DNA of 64,000 bases from Acidobacteriota bacterium (GTDB lineage: Bacteria > Acidobacteriota > Thermoanaerobaculia > Multivoradales > J023). This document shows positions 1 through 11,179 of the stretch, in pieces. The position numbers and the translations under genes are program-made. Every line of letters starts with the position of its first letter. Within the stretch, counting starts at the first letter, position 1. The stretch spans positions 124,001 to 188,000 of the forward strand of contig JAJCXO010000263.1 of NCBI GenBank assembly GCA_029263395.1. The letters are read 5' to 3'. The notes under the pieces are model-generated. The model was given only the letters and a program-made list of their open reading frames with translations, was not told the DNA's origin and made no database searches.

Positions 1-438
1 GCGCAGCGTCACCAGCCGCTCGACGCCCCCGGCCATGGCGATGCAAGCGCGATAGGAGTCGTAGAACGGCTCGAAGAAAATGACCTCGTCGCCGACCTCG
101 AACAACGCCTGGAAGGTGGCGAATAGCGCTTCGGTGGCGCCGTTGGTCACTGTGATCTCGAGGTCCGGGTCGAACTCGAGGTCATAAAAGCGCTTTTGGT
201 GGGCGGCGATTGCGCGGTTGAGCTCGGGCTGGCCGGTCATCCGGCAATATTGGTTGTGACCGTCGCGAATCGCCCGAATGGCGGCCTCCTTGAGGAGGTC
301 TGGCCCGTCAAAGTTCGGGAAACCCTGGCTTAGATTGACCGCGTCGTAGCGCTGGGCCAGCGCGGTCATCTCGGTGAAGATGTTGGTCCCGAAGCCCTGA
401 AGCCGCGAGGTGAGGTAAGGCTGGCGTAAGCTGCTCAT
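1..438 (-). CDS. PLP-dependent aminotransferase, class I/II (5' part only)
   Basis: This is the N-terminal 146 codons of a fold-type I aminotransferase, reading leftward off the window edge from an ATG at 438. The translation begins MSSLRQPYLTSRLQGFGTNI and contains NLSQGFPNFDGP, VTNGATEAL and FFEPFYDSY. These are the substrate-entry, phosphate-binding and cofactor-ring segments of the kynurenine/methionine aminotransferase (YbdL-like) subgroup. The catalytic lysine would lie beyond the edge. The subgroup is inferred from the GFPNFDGP signature, and the exact amino-acid substrate cannot be told. The next gene (FHA-EAL) is on the same strand, with its stop 62 bp upstream of this start, so co-transcription is possible. 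Confidence 0.85.
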   Translation of the reverse strand, partial: MSSLRQPYLTSRLQGFGTNIFTEMTALAQRYDAVNLSQGFPNFDGPDLLKEAAIRAIRDGHNQYCRMTGQPELNRAIAAHQKRFYDLEFDPDLEITVTNGATEALFATFQALFEVGDEVIFFEPFYDSYRACIAMAGGVERLVTLR

Positions 439-499
439 CGGCGGTCCCACGTTGTCTTGGGGAGTTGTCTTGAGGAGAGACTTCGAGGCTCGAATCGAG

Positions 500-1609
500 T
501 CAGCTGGGATTGGCGAAAATAGTTACTGGCGCGGGCCGACCAAAGTAGTACCCCTGGGCGTAAGCGAAGCCGATTTCTCGGCAGGCATCAGCTTCTTCCT
601 GGCTCTCGATACCCTCGGCGATGGTCTCGATGCCCATATTCGTCACCATGTTGGTCAGGGTGGCAACCATATCGAGCCGTCTACGGGTCGCTCGATGGAG
701 GTTCTCGACCCAGATGCGGTCGAATTTGACGTACTGTGGAGCAACATCGGTCAATTCCAGCAGTCTGGCCTGGCCGGTGCCGAAGTCGTCGAACGCGATC
801 CCGATATCGATCGTTTCGAGGCGTGAACGCAGGCTCTGGAGAGCGGACAGGTCGGCCACCGCGGACTCGTGGATCTCGAGGATCAGCGACAAATCCGGGA
901 ATCGATTGCGGAGCTCGGTCAGCGAAGTGAACAGGATGTCGCTGTGAGTCAACTCGGCGGGGTGTGTGTTGACGAAGATCGCCGGTTCTCCGGGCAGCTG
1001 AGCGGCGTCCTGGGCGCCGCGGTTACGGAAAGCGGCACTCAAATCGAGTTCGAGGTTCTGGGCCTCAGCGAGGAAGAACAGCTCGGGTGGTGGGGTTTCG
1101 ATACCGGCGAGCTGGCCACGTCCCAGGACTTCGTAGCCCATGGTTTCGCCCGTTGTGAGATGGACCAATGGCTGGAACACAGCCCGAGCTTCGCCGCTGT
1201 GGAGCATGTTGCGCAAATCGCGCACCCGGTCGAAATTGCGAGACGGTAGATGGAAATCGTCGAGCCGAATCGTCTGGGTGGCCGAAGGTGGGTGCAGTGC
1301 GGAAAACGTGACCAAGCGGAACTCGTGGTCCGCAAAATGGACGATGTCGCCGTCCTTGAGTTGACACTCCTGGTCAACCCGCTTGCCATTGAGAAAGGTG
1401 CCGTTGGTGCTTCCCATATCCCGCAGACACAATCCGGTGTGTCGCTGGATGAGCTCTGCATGTTGGTGGGAGACCCGACCAAAGGGCAACACAAGATCAG
1501 AATCAGCTCGTCGACCGACTTGAAACGGGACTTTATGGACCAGGGTCCGCCAGACCTCCCGCTTGTCGTCGACATAGCCTTCAAGACACCAAGTGGACGG
1601 TTCGTTCAT
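500..1609 (-). CDS. FHA domain-EAL domain protein (c-di-GMP phosphodiesterase-like)
   Basis: 369 aa. An N-terminal FHA domain (about residues 25-95) shows GRRADSDLVLP, RVSHQHAEL and DMGSTNGTFLNG, the phosphothreonine-binding signature. An EAL domain follows (about 135-365). Its signature is GYEVLGRG rather than the usual EALLR, but the glutamate is kept. FVNTHP, LEIHE, DDFGTG and the AEGIE loop with its glutamate are also present, so most metal and catalytic ligands are there. It probably degrades or senses c-di-GMP in response to a phosphorylated partner. No membrane segment is seen, so it is cytoplasmic. A GGDEF protein lies about 10 kb away. The domain calls are firm; enzymatic activity is inferred. 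Confidence 0.9.
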   Translation of the reverse strand: MNEPSTWCLEGYVDDKREVWRTLVHKVPFQVGRRADSDLVLPFGRVSHQHAELIQRHTGLCLRDMGSTNGTFLNGKRVDQECQLKDGDIVHFADHEFRLVTFSALHPPSATQTIRLDDFHLPSRNFDRVRDLRNMLHSGEARAVFQPLVHLTTGETMGYEVLGRGQLAGIETPPPELFFLAEAQNLELDLSAAFRNRGAQDAAQLPGEPAIFVNTHPAELTHSDILFTSLTELRNRFPDLSLILEIHESAVADLSALQSLRSRLETIDIGIAFDDFGTGQARLLELTDVAPQYVKFDRIWVENLHRATRRRLDMVATLTNMVTNMGIETIAEGIESQEEADACREIGFAYAQGYYFGRPAPVTIFANPS

Positions 1610-2147
1610 AGCTCTGCCGGCTAGTCTGCGTGAAGGGACTCGGAGTGTTACAGAAGGCCGATTGTACCGCAGATTTGAGACCTTGGCCGGTGTCGTCTAC
1701 CAGCGGCTGTCGTCGGCCAGAACTTCTTACGGATAGCGTCACAGATTGGCCTGCCCGCTAGGCGATTGGCCTGCCCTGCAGTCAATGGTGCGCTACCGCA
1801 ACCTGCGGTTTGCACAAAGCATGGAGAGAGCCTCGGTGCACTGAAGCTTGACAAGCAGGACCAGAGAGATCCAGAATAAGAAAGCTTCTATTGAGACTTT
1901 ATCTCAACAGGTGCCCTCTTTCTCACCCGACACGTTTTATCGAACGTATCGGATCCATGGCGTCGGCACGGCAAGTTGAGTTCCGAGGATGAGTGCACCT
2001 CTGAAGACAAAGAAGGCGAAATTTTGCAGCCTGTTGAGATTGAGTCTCAACAGGCTGGGTCTCAACAAACGGTGCTTCGAACAAACAGTGCTTCGAACAA
2101 ACAGTGCTTCCAACAGCGCTGATCTGTGAGTCGAAAAGGACGACAAC
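1610..2147. other. Non-coding stretch with short tandem duplications
   Basis: No convincing gene. It holds a repeated GATTGGCCTGCCC (about 1742-1778), an inverted TTGAGA/TCTCAA pair around 2033-2065, and three copies of a roughly 16-bp unit containing GTGCTTCGAACAAACA (about 2068-2112) just before the TonB-dependent receptor. The last cluster overlaps the expected promoter/leader of that receptor, but I see no recognisable Fur box. Confidence 0.6.
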
Positions 2148-4562
2148 ATGAATCAGGCCGCTTACACATCGATCCCAAGCCAGTTTTGTCAGAAAACGGG
2201 CACGTTCCAACAAACGTTGTCCGCTGTATTGATCGGTTGGCTGCTCCTGGGAGCTGCAGCCAGCGCCCAAGGTGTCCCAGGTAGCGCTGATGTCCCAGGT
2301 AGCGCTGATGACCCAGGTGAAGACAATCCTGCCGAGTCGTCACAGGCGACACCGGGCGGACCCGAAGAAGTGCCGGCGGTGGCAGATCCGGCGTCCGATC
2401 CGGAGTCCCGGGATTCCCAGGAGATCATTTACGACCGAGTGATGGTGGTTGGCAGCTCGACCAGCGCCGAGCGTGTTCCTGGATCTGCCCACTTTCTGTC
2501 GAAGATGGATCTCGAGAAGTATCACCACACCGATATTCAACGCATCTTGCGCCAGGTTCCCGGAATCAACATTCAAGAAGAAGATGGGTTTGGCCTACGA
2601 CCCAACATCGGAATGCGCGGTACCGGCGTCGAACGCAGCTCCAAGATCACGCTGTTGGAAGATGGCGTCCTGATCGCTCCAGCTCCCTATGCCGCGCCGT
2701 CGGCCTACTACTTCCCAACGGCCGGACGAATGGAATCGGTCGAGGTGCGGAAAGGTTCCGCGGCGATCAAGCAAGGGCCGTTCACCAACGGCGGCGCGCT
2801 CAACTTGATCTCGAGCACGATCCCTTCGACTCTCAGCGGAACAGTGGACTTGTCTTTCGGAGATCACGAAACCGCGAAGGGTCATGCGCAAGTCGGAGCG
2901 TCGTATGACCACGTCGGGTTTGTCTTCGAGACCTTCCAACATCAAACCGACGGCTTCAAGGACCTGGATGGTGGCGGAGATACTGGCTTTGAGCTCGAGG
3001 ACTATTTGTTCAAGCTCCGTTTCAACACGGATCATGATGCCCGGGTTTACCAAGAGGTTGAAGTCAAGCTTGGCCGAACCGATCAGGAGGGGCGCGAAAC
3101 CTATCTCGGGTTGACGCAGGGCGATTTCGACCGGACGCCCTATCGTCGTTATGCTGCTTCACAAGAGGATCGGATCGATACCGAGCACGAGCAGATCCAA
3201 CTGCGGCATTTTGTGCGGCCGAACGACCACTTCGACGTCACGACCATCGTCTACCGCAACAATTTCTTCCGTAACTGGTTCAAGAACGAGTCGACTCAGG
3301 GGATCAGCAATGGTCGGATCCTCGACGACCCTACAACCTATGCCACGCAGTTGGCTTTTCTGCGCGGCGACATCGATAGCCCGGACGATGCCTTTGCGCT
3401 GCGCAACAATCGTCGGGACTACTATTCCCAAGGTATTCAGTCGGTGTTGGGATGGCGCTACGACGGGGACGGTGTCGACCACAGCCTGGAAGTTGGGGTG
3501 CGCTTCCACGAAGACGAAGAGGATCGACTCCAGGAGGAAGATCTCTACGCTGTTCGGGACGGCCGGATGGTCCTCACTGCCACCGGACGTTCGGGAAGCC
3601 AGGCGAATCGGATCGGCAGCGCTGAGGCGGTGGCAATTTTTGTCCAGGACCAGATCACATTCGGCCGCTGGTCGTTCACTCCGGGGGTGCGATTCGAGCA
3701 CATAGAAACTCAGCGTCTAGACTATGGTCGTAACGATCCGCTGCGAGCCGGCGCCGATCTTTCGACCCGAGAGAACGAGATCGACGCGGTGATCCCGGGA
3801 CTCGGTATCAGCTACGACGTATCGTCCGAGTGGAGTATTTTCGGAGGGGTCCATCGTGGCTTTTCACCACCGAGTCCAAGTAGCAGAGAGCCGGTCGAAG
3901 AAGAGCGGAGTACCAACTTCGAGCTCGGAACACGCTACCGTCAGGGAGCTAGCGACTTGGAGCTGGTAGGTTTCTACAACGACTACGACAATCTCCTGGG
4001 TGCGGATACCGCCAGTGGCGGTGGCACCGGTTCCGGTGATCTTTTTAATGGTGGTGCGGTTGAGATCCAAGGCCTAGAGGCGAGCTTCTCTACCGATCTG
4101 GCCGGTCTCGGTAGCAAGGGGAGCGATAACAACGCACGAATTCGCATCCCGGTACGGACGACGTACACCTACACCGCGGGTGAGTTTCAGTCCAGCTTCG
4201 AAACCAGTTTTGCAGATTGGAGTCCCGAAGTGATCCGCGGTGATGAACTGCCCTACATCCCAGAACATCAGCTGTTTGCTGAGATTGGTCTCACTGGCCG
4301 TGGCTGGAGTACGTTTCTGTCCGCCACCTACGTGGATGAGATGCGGACCAACGCGGGGCAGGGTGAAATTCCCGACGCCGAGCTCATCGAAAGCCATGTG
4401 ACCGTTGATGTGTCGGGTGAAATCGAGCTGTTCGATCGTTATCGACTCTATGTGCAGGTGCGTAATCTCTTCGATGAAGCCTTCGTCGTGGCTCGTCGTC
4501 CTTATGGCTTGCGTCCCGGTTTGCCGCGCTCAGCAATGGTGGGATTTCAGGTTGATTTCTGA
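2148..4562 (+). CDS. TonB-dependent outer-membrane receptor, FecA-like
   Basis: 804 aa. A signal peptide (hydrophobic AVLIGWLLLGAAASAQ, cleavage near residue 42) is followed by a low-complexity linker with a six-residue tandem repeat (VPGSAD), then a TonB box-like segment (about 92-100, YDRVMVVG). The plug domain (about 105-240) has LRQVPGINIQEEDGFGLRPN and RGTGVERSSKITLLEDG, typical of ferric-citrate-type receptors. The rest is the 22-strand barrel, ending in an aromatic residue (GFQVDF) as usual for BamA recognition. The likely role is uptake of a ferric chelate or another scarce nutrient. No transport partner gene is adjacent. The ATG at 2148 opens this frame and is directly followed by the hydrophobic signal. 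Confidence 0.93.
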   Translation: MNQAAYTSIPSQFCQKTGTFQQTLSAVLIGWLLLGAAASAQGVPGSADVPGSADDPGEDNPAESSQATPGGPEEVPAVADPASDPESRDSQEIIYDRVMVVGSSTSAERVPGSAHFLSKMDLEKYHHTDIQRILRQVPGINIQEEDGFGLRPNIGMRGTGVERSSKITLLEDGVLIAPAPYAAPSAYYFPTAGRMESVEVRKGSAAIKQGPFTNGGALNLISSTIPSTLSGTVDLSFGDHETAKGHAQVGASYDHVGFVFETFQHQTDGFKDLDGGGDTGFELEDYLFKLRFNTDHDARVYQEVEVKLGRTDQEGRETYLGLTQGDFDRTPYRRYAASQEDRIDTEHEQIQLRHFVRPNDHFDVTTIVYRNNFFRNWFKNESTQGISNGRILDDPTTYATQLAFLRGDIDSPDDAFALRNNRRDYYSQGIQSVLGWRYDGDGVDHSLEVGVRFHEDEEDRLQEEDLYAVRDGRMVLTATGRSGSQANRIGSAEAVAIFVQDQITFGRWSFTPGVRFEHIETQRLDYGRNDPLRAGADLSTRENEIDAVIPGLGISYDVSSEWSIFGGVHRGFSPPSPSSREPVEEERSTNFELGTRYRQGASDLELVGFYNDYDNLLGADTASGGGTGSGDLFNGGAVEIQGLEASFSTDLAGLGSKGSDNNARIRIPVRTTYTYTAGEFQSSFETSFADWSPEVIRGDELPYIPEHQLFAEIGLTGRGWSTFLSATYVDEMRTNAGQGEIPDAELIESHVTVDVSGEIELFDRYRLYVQVRNLFDEAFVVARRPYGLRPGLPRSAMVGFQVDF
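2268..2318 (+). repeat. 18-bp tandem repeat inside the receptor gene
   Basis: The unit GATGTCCCAGGTAGCGCT occurs about 2.5 times in frame and encodes VPGSAD repeats between the signal peptide and the plug. Because 18 bp is a multiple of three, copy number can vary without a frameshift. Confidence 0.8.
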
Positions 4563-4699
4563 GGGTGGCTAGTTAAGTTAGTTAGCAGGCATCCGAGTAG
4601 GCATCGAGAGGTCAGTCTGTCGGCCCCCTCCCGAGTTCCGACTTGGCGAGCGGCGCTTGCTGGCCGTCCGGTGCCTCCACTATGCTTGGCACTGGCTGC

Positions 4700-7600
4700 A
4701 TGATGAAATCATTTTTGGGTTCGTCGGCCCTACGAGGCATTGGAGTCGTCGCCACTTTTCTTTTTTTCGTGGCGCCGTCAGCAGCGACCTCTAGCAATTT
4801 TCCGAGGTTGTCTGTTGACCTGGACACTCCAGGTCAACTTGTCGATCTTGCCGTCGTGTGGAAATTCAGCGCTGGTGATGATCTCGCCTGGGCCCAGCCA
4901 GATTACGATGATTCTGGCTGGCTCGAGATCAAGGTACCTACCGGGGCTCGGCACGATCTCGACGCGGAATATTCCTGGTATCGGTTGGCGATGCAGGTCG
5001 GTTCTGGGCAGGCTACGACCCCAGAGATACTCGCGAATCTGCGGCTGGGTCTGACCCTCGGCAAAATCGACAGCGCCTATGAAGTTTTTGCTGGTGGGCG
5101 GCGACTCGGTGGGGTTGGATCGCTGCCGCCGTCATCGGCCATCGATTACGACCAGCATCGGACCTATGCGATTCCGGTCGAGGCTTTGAGTCGTGAGGGC
5201 GTCCTAGTGATCGCGATCCGGGTGTGGAAGTCCTCCCAGACTCCAGGCATCTGCGGCAGTCTGACGGAAGGCCCCTTCTGGCTCGGGCGAATCGATGAGT
5301 TGACACGCCGTGAACTCGTCTCCGAGCTTCCAGCATTTTTCCTGGCGGGATTGTTCTTGGTGGTCGGCCTGTTCCATATCGAGCTCTACCGCCGCCGCCC
5401 GCAGCTTACGGGCTACTTGTGGTTTGGTGGCTGCTCCATGGGTTTTGCGGCCTATACGTTCCTGCGCACCCAATGGAAGTACTCGCTCGGTGATCACTTC
5501 GTTGTGTTCAAGGAAGTCGAGTATGTGCTTGCCTTTCTCTTGGCGGCGGCGTTTATCCAACTATTGTGGCCCCTACTGGGATTGAAAGTCAGTCGCTCGT
5601 TGCGGGTCTACCAAGGGCTCAATACTGCTGCCGCATTGCTGGTTGCAGTGGCGCCAGGCCTCAAATTGAATCTGATGATTCTTCCGTTCTGGCAGCTCAG
5701 CTTGATCGGCTTGGTCGTTTTGGGAACGTGGACCATTCTCAGCGAAGCTTGGCGTCGGCATCCCGAGGCTCGGATCGTGGCCGTAGGGGCGATCGGCTTC
5801 GGTGTTGCGTTCAGCCATGATATTGCGGTCGACCGAGGTCTGGTTGTTGGTCCCAGGCTAGCCAGCTTCGGGTTCGCCTTCCTGGTCGCTTCTCTAGCTG
5901 CATCGCTGGCCAATCAATTCATGCGCACCCATGCTGAGCTGGAAGACTTGCGAGGTGAGCTCGAGAAGCGAGTTCAGGATCGGACCAGTAAGTTGCTCGA
6001 GGCCAGCCAGGCCAAAACTCGGTTCTTGGCTACGATGAGTCATGAGATCCGGACACCGCTGAATGGCGTGATCGGCATGGCTGACCTGCTGCTGGACACC
6101 GATCTCGATCCGTCACAACGTGAGTTCACGGAGATTGCCCGTAAGAGTGGCGATGCTGTGCTCGCTTTGATTGACGAGATCTTGGACTTTTCCAAAATCG
6201 AAGCTGGGCGAATGGAAATCCATCACCGGCCCTTTCGGCTGCGAGATTGTATTGAAGGGGCTCTAGGATTACTGGCTCCCCGCGCCGCGGAGAAAGGGCT
6301 CGATCTAGCCTACTCGGTCGACCGGGATCTACCCGTAGTGGTCGAAGGCGATGCGATGCGGTTGCGGCAGATCCTGGTCAATCTCCTCGGGAATGCTGTC
6401 AAATTTACGGCCGAAGGCGGTGTGCTCCTCCGTGTTGAGTTTCTGAGCGGAGATGCAGCGTCTGGTGATGTAACGGCTAGCGGTGCACCCTCCAGTGAGG
6501 ACGCCCCCGAAGCAGGCCAGCACTGCCCGCTTCACTTTACGGTCGAAGACACAGGTATCGGCGTTTCGCGGCACCATCTAAATGGGCTTTTCGAAGTCTT
6601 CAGTCAAGTCGACACCTCCGACGCCAGAAAACATGGCGGATCCGGTCTGGGGCTAGCGATCAGTCATCGACTTTGCGAGCTGATGGGCGGCAAGATGTGG
6701 GTGGAGAGTGTGACTGGCGTTGGTTCGAATTTTCATGTTGCATTACCGCTCGAAGGTCTCCCGGCCAGTGTCGACAACTATCTGGGCTCGGTACGGCCGA
6801 GCTTCCGAGGGAAACGCGTGTTGATACTGGAGGACGCTCCGTTTACCCGCCGAGTCCTGACCGAGAACATCGAGTCATGGGGTATGGATCCGAAGGCCAT
6901 GACCTCGGCTGATTCTGTCACCGACACCATCAACGCCGCTGAAGCTCCGGATCTGGTCGTCTTGGGCAGCTCTGTCAAGGATGGCGCGCTGGGCGAGTGC
7001 TGCCGTTTGTTGGGACAACTCAACATCCCGGCTATCGGTCTCAGACGTTTGAACGCCCAAAACTTCAGCGTGACGGAGGGTCTCGTGGAGACCCGGCTGA
7101 CGGTTCCGATCAAGCCCGCGGAACTGCACGCGGCTCTGTTGTCGATTCTCGAACCGCGAGACTCGCTGCCGTTGGGCCAGGCGATGCCTCCCTTGCCGAT
7201 GGATGACTGGGGGTTGAACCCGCCGTCCATCCTGCTAGCCGAGGACGACGAGGTCAATCGCAAAGTGACCCTCCATATGCTGGACCGCTTGGGCTGTCCG
7301 GCCGACGCCGTCACCAATGGCCAAGAGGTGCTCGACGCTCTGCAGCACCAGCCGTACGACGTGGTTCTACTCGATATCCAGATGCCCGAGTTGGATGGCC
7401 TCGAGACGGCTCGCCGCATCCGCGAGCGCTGGCCGCCCACAGGTAGCGGTCCGCACCGGCCTTGGTTGATCGCGGTGACTGCAAACGCTATCCGCGGCGA
7501 TCGGCAACGCTGTTTGGCGGCCGGCATGAATGACTACGTCAGCAAGCCGCTTAAACTGGCTGACTTGAGAGGTGTCCTAGAAAACAGCTACGAGGCTCTT

Positions 7601-8020
7601 GCCGATAGGCGAGACGCCGCAACAGAGCCGTTTGCGGTTGCCGGTCCAGGCGGTGTGCGGGAGCCGATCTCCGAAGCCAAGATCCTCGATCTCAACGTGA
7701 TCGATGGGCTCCGTGAACTCGACGACGGCTGTGGTGACATTTTGCGCGAAACAGTCGAGATTTTTCTCGACTCGACGCCGGATAAGCTCGATCATCTCGA
7801 AGTTGCACTAGCCGATGCTGACATCGAGGCTATCGAGCGACTTGCTCACACCCTCAAATCGTCTTCGGGCATTATTGGTGGCGGACGAATGATGGAGGTT
7901 TGTGCCAAACTAGAGCAGGACTCGAGTCGTGGTTTTATGGAAGATAGCGTTGCACATTCGAAAGCAATCCATCGTCATTTTGCTGACTTGAGGGCCGCAC
8001 TGGCCGACCTGGTCGGTTGA
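4700..8020 (+). CDS. Hybrid sensor histidine kinase (jelly-roll-7TM-HisKA-HATPase-REC-REC-HPt)
   Basis: About 1106 aa from the ATG at 4700, chosen because a signal peptide follows at once ([17 protein letters not shown]); TTG 4643 or ATG 4682 are alternatives. The periplasmic part resembles a galactose-binding jelly roll ([13 protein letters not shown]), followed by a 7TM block of 7TMR-DISM type. The phospho-acceptor His is in the [11 protein letters not shown] motif (residue 448 from this start). The ATPase has [17 protein letters not shown] and GSGLGLAIS. The first receiver is degenerate (LVVLGSS where Asp is expected). The second is intact ([11 protein letters not shown], Asp 892; VTANA; KPL). 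A C-terminal HPt carries [10 protein letters not shown] (His 1050). It is a complete phosphorelay whose input is probably a sugar-like or cell-envelope ligand, by inference. Confidence 0.9.
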   Translation: MMKSFLGSSALRGIGVVATFLFFVAPSAATSSNFPRLSVDLDTPGQLVDLAVVWKFSAGDDLAWAQPDYDDSGWLEIKVPTGARHDLDAEYSWYRLAMQVGSGQATTPEILANLRLGLTLGKIDSAYEVFAGGRRLGGVGSLPPSSAIDYDQHRTYAIPVEALSREGVLVIAIRVWKSSQTPGICGSLTEGPFWLGRIDELTRRELVSELPAFFLAGLFLVVGLFHIELYRRRPQLTGYLWFGGCSMGFAAYTFLRTQWKYSLGDHFVVFKEVEYVLAFLLAAAFIQLLWPLLGLKVSRSLRVYQGLNTAAALLVAVAPGLKLNLMILPFWQLSLIGLVVLGTWTILSEAWRRHPEARIVAVGAIGFGVAFSHDIAVDRGLVVGPRLASFGFAFLVASLAASLANQFMRTHAELEDLRGELEKRVQDRTSKLLEASQAKTRFLATMSHEIRTPLNGVIGMADLLLDTDLDPSQREFTEIARKSGDAVLALIDEILDFSKIEAGRMEIHHRPFRLRDCIEGALGLLAPRAAEKGLDLAYSVDRDLPVVVEGDAMRLRQILVNLLGNAVKFTAEGGVLLRVEFLSGDAASGDVTASGAPSSEDAPEAGQHCPLHFTVEDTGIGVSRHHLNGLFEVFSQVDTSDARKHGGSGLGLAISHRLCELMGGKMWVESVTGVGSNFHVALPLEGLPASVDNYLGSVRPSFRGKRVLILEDAPFTRRVLTENIESWGMDPKAMTSADSVTDTINAAEAPDLVVLGSSVKDGALGECCRLLGQLNIPAIGLRRLNAQNFSVTEGLVETRLTVPIKPAELHAALLSILEPRDSLPLGQAMPPLPMDDWGLNPPSILLAEDDEVNRKVTLHMLDRLGCPADAVTNGQEVLDALQHQPYDVVLLDIQMPELDGLETARRIRERWPPTGSGPHRPWLIAVTANAIRGDRQRCLAAGMNDYVSKPLKLADLRGVLENSYEALADRRDAATEPFAVAGPGGVREPISEAKILDLNVIDGLRELDDGCGDILRETVEIFLDSTPDKLDHLEVALADADIEAIERLAHTLKSSSGIIGGGRMMEVCAKLEQDSSRGFMEDSVAHSKAIHRHFADLRAALADLVG

Positions 8021-8163
8021 ATCAAAAGATTTTTTCGACACCGAGTGGCAATGGCTGTCTGCTGTCGAATAAATGTTCTATCGGGTATAAAAATTCATCT
8101 CCTCCGATCCGTGAGTTGATTGTTTTAGCGGCTCGAGCGAATCCCCCGTGAGCGAACGCAGGA

Positions 8164-10422
8164 TCAAGACGACTGGGACCGCGATATTTCTTTGGTAACT
8201 TTGCGATGCTCTTCTTCCAGTAGCTGAAGGTGAGTCTGGCAGCGGTTGAGATCACCGTCCTCCGCTAGGGTTTCCAACGTCCGGCAAAGTTCTGATAGCT
8301 CCGATGCGCCGAGGTAGATGGCGCTGCCGGCCAGCGAGTGCGCCGTTTTTGCCAGCAGGTCGGTGTCGGCCTGACTGAGTGCTGTGTGCATCGTCTCGAT
8401 CCGAGTGGAGCCTTCTGCCAGAAAAAGTGCGTGCATCTGCGCTACCAGATCCTTGCCGGTCTTTTGTCCCAGTTGTTCGACGTCTAGCGGAGGCTGTAGA
8501 TTGCGAGGTACCTGGTCGTGGGTTTCGAATTTGTCGTTGGCATCAACAGGCTGGGCTTCCAAATCGGGGAGAGGTCTCTCTTGGTCAACGGGTAGCCAGC
8601 GCTCGAGTTTCATTGCGAGATCACCGCCGCGAAGTGGCTTCGAAACATAATCGTCCATTCCGGCGGCCAGACATCGTTCTCGCTCCCCTTTCATGGCATG
8701 AGCTGTGACCGCGATGATGACCGTGTGGTGCTGACTCGTTTCTAGTTGGCGGATTCTCCGAGTGGTTTCGTAACCGTCGAGGTCTGGCATTTGGCAATCC
8801 ATCAAGATGGCGTCGTAGCAATTACCAGCGAACCGGTCCAGCGCCTCCTGGCCGGCTGCGACGGCTTCTGCCGCGAAGCCGAGGTCCTCGAGTTGGCTCT
8901 CGGCGACCAAACGGTTGATATCGTCGTCGTCGACAACCAGAATCTTCAGAGTTTCTCGTCGTTCGATCGTTACGGTGTTGGTCTTTGGAGACTTGGCACG
9001 AGTGGTCACGACAAGGCCCTTGGGCACTCCCTGCCGAGCCTGCCACAATGGCAGCCGGAACCAAAACGTCGATCCTTCTCGAGCTTTACTTCGGAGTCCA
9101 ATCTCACCACCCATCAACTCGACGAGACTCTTGGCGATGGCGAGACCGAGTCCGGTGCCTCCGAACTTGCGGGCTGAGGTGGCATCTGCCTGGATGAATG
9201 GCGAGAAGATACTGGCTTGATGTTCGGTTGGGATACCAACGCCGGTGTCGTGTACCGAGAACAGAGCCGAGACTTCAGTCTCGCTGCGATCGATTTGCTC
9301 GACGCTGACCGTGACTTTACCTCGGGAAGTGAAACGAATGGCGTTGCTGATGAGGTTCAGCAACACCTGTCGCAGGCGCTGCGCATCACCGTAGAGTTTA
9401 TCCGGCAGCTCTTCAGCGATCGAGAGCTCGAGGTCGATGCCTCTCTCTGCTGCCTTCGGAGCAAGCAAGGCAACCGCTTTCTCCAGCAGGTCTCGGAGTT
9501 TGAAGTCCATGATGTAGAGCGATAATTTTCCCGCCTCCATCTTCGAAAAATCGAGCAAGTCATCCACCAAAACCAACAAGGTCTCGGCCGAAGTGTCGAT
9601 GGCCTCCACCAACCGGTGGTGGGATGGATCGAGATCTGCCTTGGTCAGCAGGTCGATCATGCCGACGACCCCATTCATCGGCGTCCGGATCTCGTGGCTG
9701 ACATTGGCCAGGAACTCGCCTTTGATGCGATCTGCCTCGCGAGCGCCTTGTTCGGCTTGTTTTCTTGTGACGATTTCTGCCTCGAGACTGGTCTCGGTTT
9801 GGCGCTGAAAGAACACAGCGATGGTTGTCAAGACGGCGACCGCCAGTATGCCGGTGATACGATGCACCAAACTCTGGATGCTACTCGCGGGAGCCAGGAG
9901 TGTCGGATTCAGCTCCGGCCCAGGCGAGAAAGCCCAGAATCCAAGGGTGGTCAGCAGGAACACGGCGATCCAGTACCAACCTCCCCTCAAGCCGGTGGTG
10001 AGCATTGCGGCCAAGGCAACGATGTAGAGCCAACCGAAGCTTGGATCGCTCAAGTTCCTACTGGAAAGATTGCCGAGCACAAGCATTGCATAGGCTGCAA
10101 GAATCGCGATGTGTGCTGCTAGCGCCGGAGCCCGACTGCGGCGCAAAAAGAGAATATTTCCGACACAGAGCAGCGTTGCGACACATAAGGCGAAGGATAT
10201 GAAAATCCTTCCAACCGACCAATTGAGCGCAACAAATGGGATCGCCAACACGCAAAGTGCGACGTTCATAACGTTGGTAATTCTAATTTGGCGAAGGAGC
10301 TGAGGTTCGGCATCGCTCGGTGCGATTCCCGAGCTGAGGAACGCATCGAGAAACGGCAGCCATACTCGAGTCGTAGGTGATTGCTCTCTGGCGGTTTCCT
10401 TCACGGTGCCCTCGCTCTTCAA
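8164..10422 (-). CDS. Hybrid sensor histidine kinase (6TM-HisKA-HATPase-REC-HPt)
   Basis: 752 aa with a TTG start at 10422; a GTG seven codons in is an alternative. Residues about 40-215 form roughly six membrane helices with no large periplasmic loop, suggesting a membrane-embedded input. HisKA has [12 protein letters not shown] with His 243. The ATPase has [16 protein letters not shown] and GTGLGLAI. The receiver has [23 protein letters not shown] (Asp 542), AVTAHAM and SKPL. The HPt has TAHSLAGSA (His 695). It converges on the preceding kinase gene and diverges from the NarL-type regulator at 10539. The HPt could pass phosphate to that regulator, but partnership is only inferred. Confidence 0.9.
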   Translation of the reverse strand: MKSEGTVKETAREQSPTTRVWLPFLDAFLSSGIAPSDAEPQLLRQIRITNVMNVALCVLAIPFVALNWSVGRIFISFALCVATLLCVGNILFLRRSRAPALAAHIAILAAYAMLVLGNLSSRNLSDPSFGWLYIVALAAMLTTGLRGGWYWIAVFLLTTLGFWAFSPGPELNPTLLAPASSIQSLVHRITGILAVAVLTTIAVFFQRQTETSLEAEIVTRKQAEQGAREADRIKGEFLANVSHEIRTPMNGVVGMIDLLTKADLDPSHHRLVEAIDTSAETLLVLVDDLLDFSKMEAGKLSLYIMDFKLRDLLEKAVALLAPKAAERGIDLELSIAEELPDKLYGDAQRLRQVLLNLISNAIRFTSRGKVTVSVEQIDRSETEVSALFSVHDTGVGIPTEHQASIFSPFIQADATSARKFGGTGLGLAIAKSLVELMGGEIGLRSKAREGSTFWFRLPLWQARQGVPKGLVVTTRAKSPKTNTVTIERRETLKILVVDDDDINRLVAESQLEDLGFAAEAVAAGQEALDRFAGNCYDAILMDCQMPDLDGYETTRRIRQLETSQHHTVIIAVTAHAMKGERERCLAAGMDDYVSKPLRGGDLAMKLERWLPVDQERPLPDLEAQPVDANDKFETHDQVPRNLQPPLDVEQLGQKTGKDLVAQMHALFLAEGSTRIETMHTALSQADTDLLAKTAHSLAGSAIYLGASELSELCRTLETLAEDGDLNRCQTHLQLLEEEHRKVTKEISRSQSS

Positions 10423-10538
10423 TTCACAACCGTGTTAAACTTGAGGCTCTCTAGCAGAGTTTTCATTCTTTTCCTCAAAAATCTTGCGGCCTTGCGACCT
10501 AGTCAATAACTGACCTGGTCCGTGACAGACTTGATGTC

Positions 10539-11171
10539 ATGATCCGAGTGATGATTATCGACGATCATCCGATCGTCCGAACGGGAATCAAAAGCCTGCT
10601 CGCTGGAGCGAGTGATATAGAAGTCGTTTGCGAAGCAGCGGATGGTGAAGATGGCCTGGTACAGGCGGCGAGGGTCCATCCGGATGTGATTATTCTCGAC
10701 ATTTCGTTGCCGGGGATGAGTGGCATGGAGGTATTGCAGAGCCTCAAGCAGCAAACTCACGGCGCAGCGATTCTAGTCCTCAGTTTGCATCCCGAGGATC
10801 GCTACGCGATTCGTTTGCTGAGAGCGGGTGCCAGTGCCTATTTGACCAAAGGTGCTCCGGCTGAGACTCTGATCCGAGCGATTCGTAAGGTCAGCCGTGG
10901 CGGCAAGTACATCAGCTCCAAAGTCGCAGAGAGGCTGGCGTTCAATCTCGATCTGGATTCTGATAGCCCGTTGCATGACAATCTTTCGCGTCGCGAGCTG
11001 GAAGTCACCCGCTTGCTCGCCTCTGGCAAAACCGTGACCGAGATCGGTCGCCAGCTCGCCATCAGTGTCAAAACAGTCAGTACGTATAGACGTCGGATCC
11101 TGGAAAAGCTTGCGATGCAATCGACCGCCGAAATTGTCCGTTATGCGGTCGAGAACCGACTGGTGGAGTGA
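10539..11171 (+). CDS. NarL/FixJ-family response regulator
   Basis: 210 aa. The receiver (about 1-120) has the DDH acidic pocket at residues 8-10, phospho-acceptor Asp 54 in IILDISLPGMSG, the switch Ser in LVLSLHPED and the conserved Lys in YLTKGA. The LuxR-type helix-turn-helix is at 145-205 (LSRRELEVTRLLASGKT, ISVKTVSTYRRRI). It is a DNA-binding transcription factor activated by phosphorylation. The gene diverges from the hybrid kinase at 8164-10422 with about 115 bp between them, a likely shared regulatory region. No clear Shine-Dalgarno precedes the ATG. Gene targets cannot be read from this window. Confidence 0.92.
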   Translation: MIRVMIIDDHPIVRTGIKSLLAGASDIEVVCEAADGEDGLVQAARVHPDVIILDISLPGMSGMEVLQSLKQQTHGAAILVLSLHPEDRYAIRLLRAGASAYLTKGAPAETLIRAIRKVSRGGKYISSKVAERLAFNLDLDSDSPLHDNLSRRELEVTRLLASGKTVTEIGRQLAISVKTVSTYRRRILEKLAMQSTAEIVRYAVENRLVE

Positions 11172-11179
11172 TACCTCCA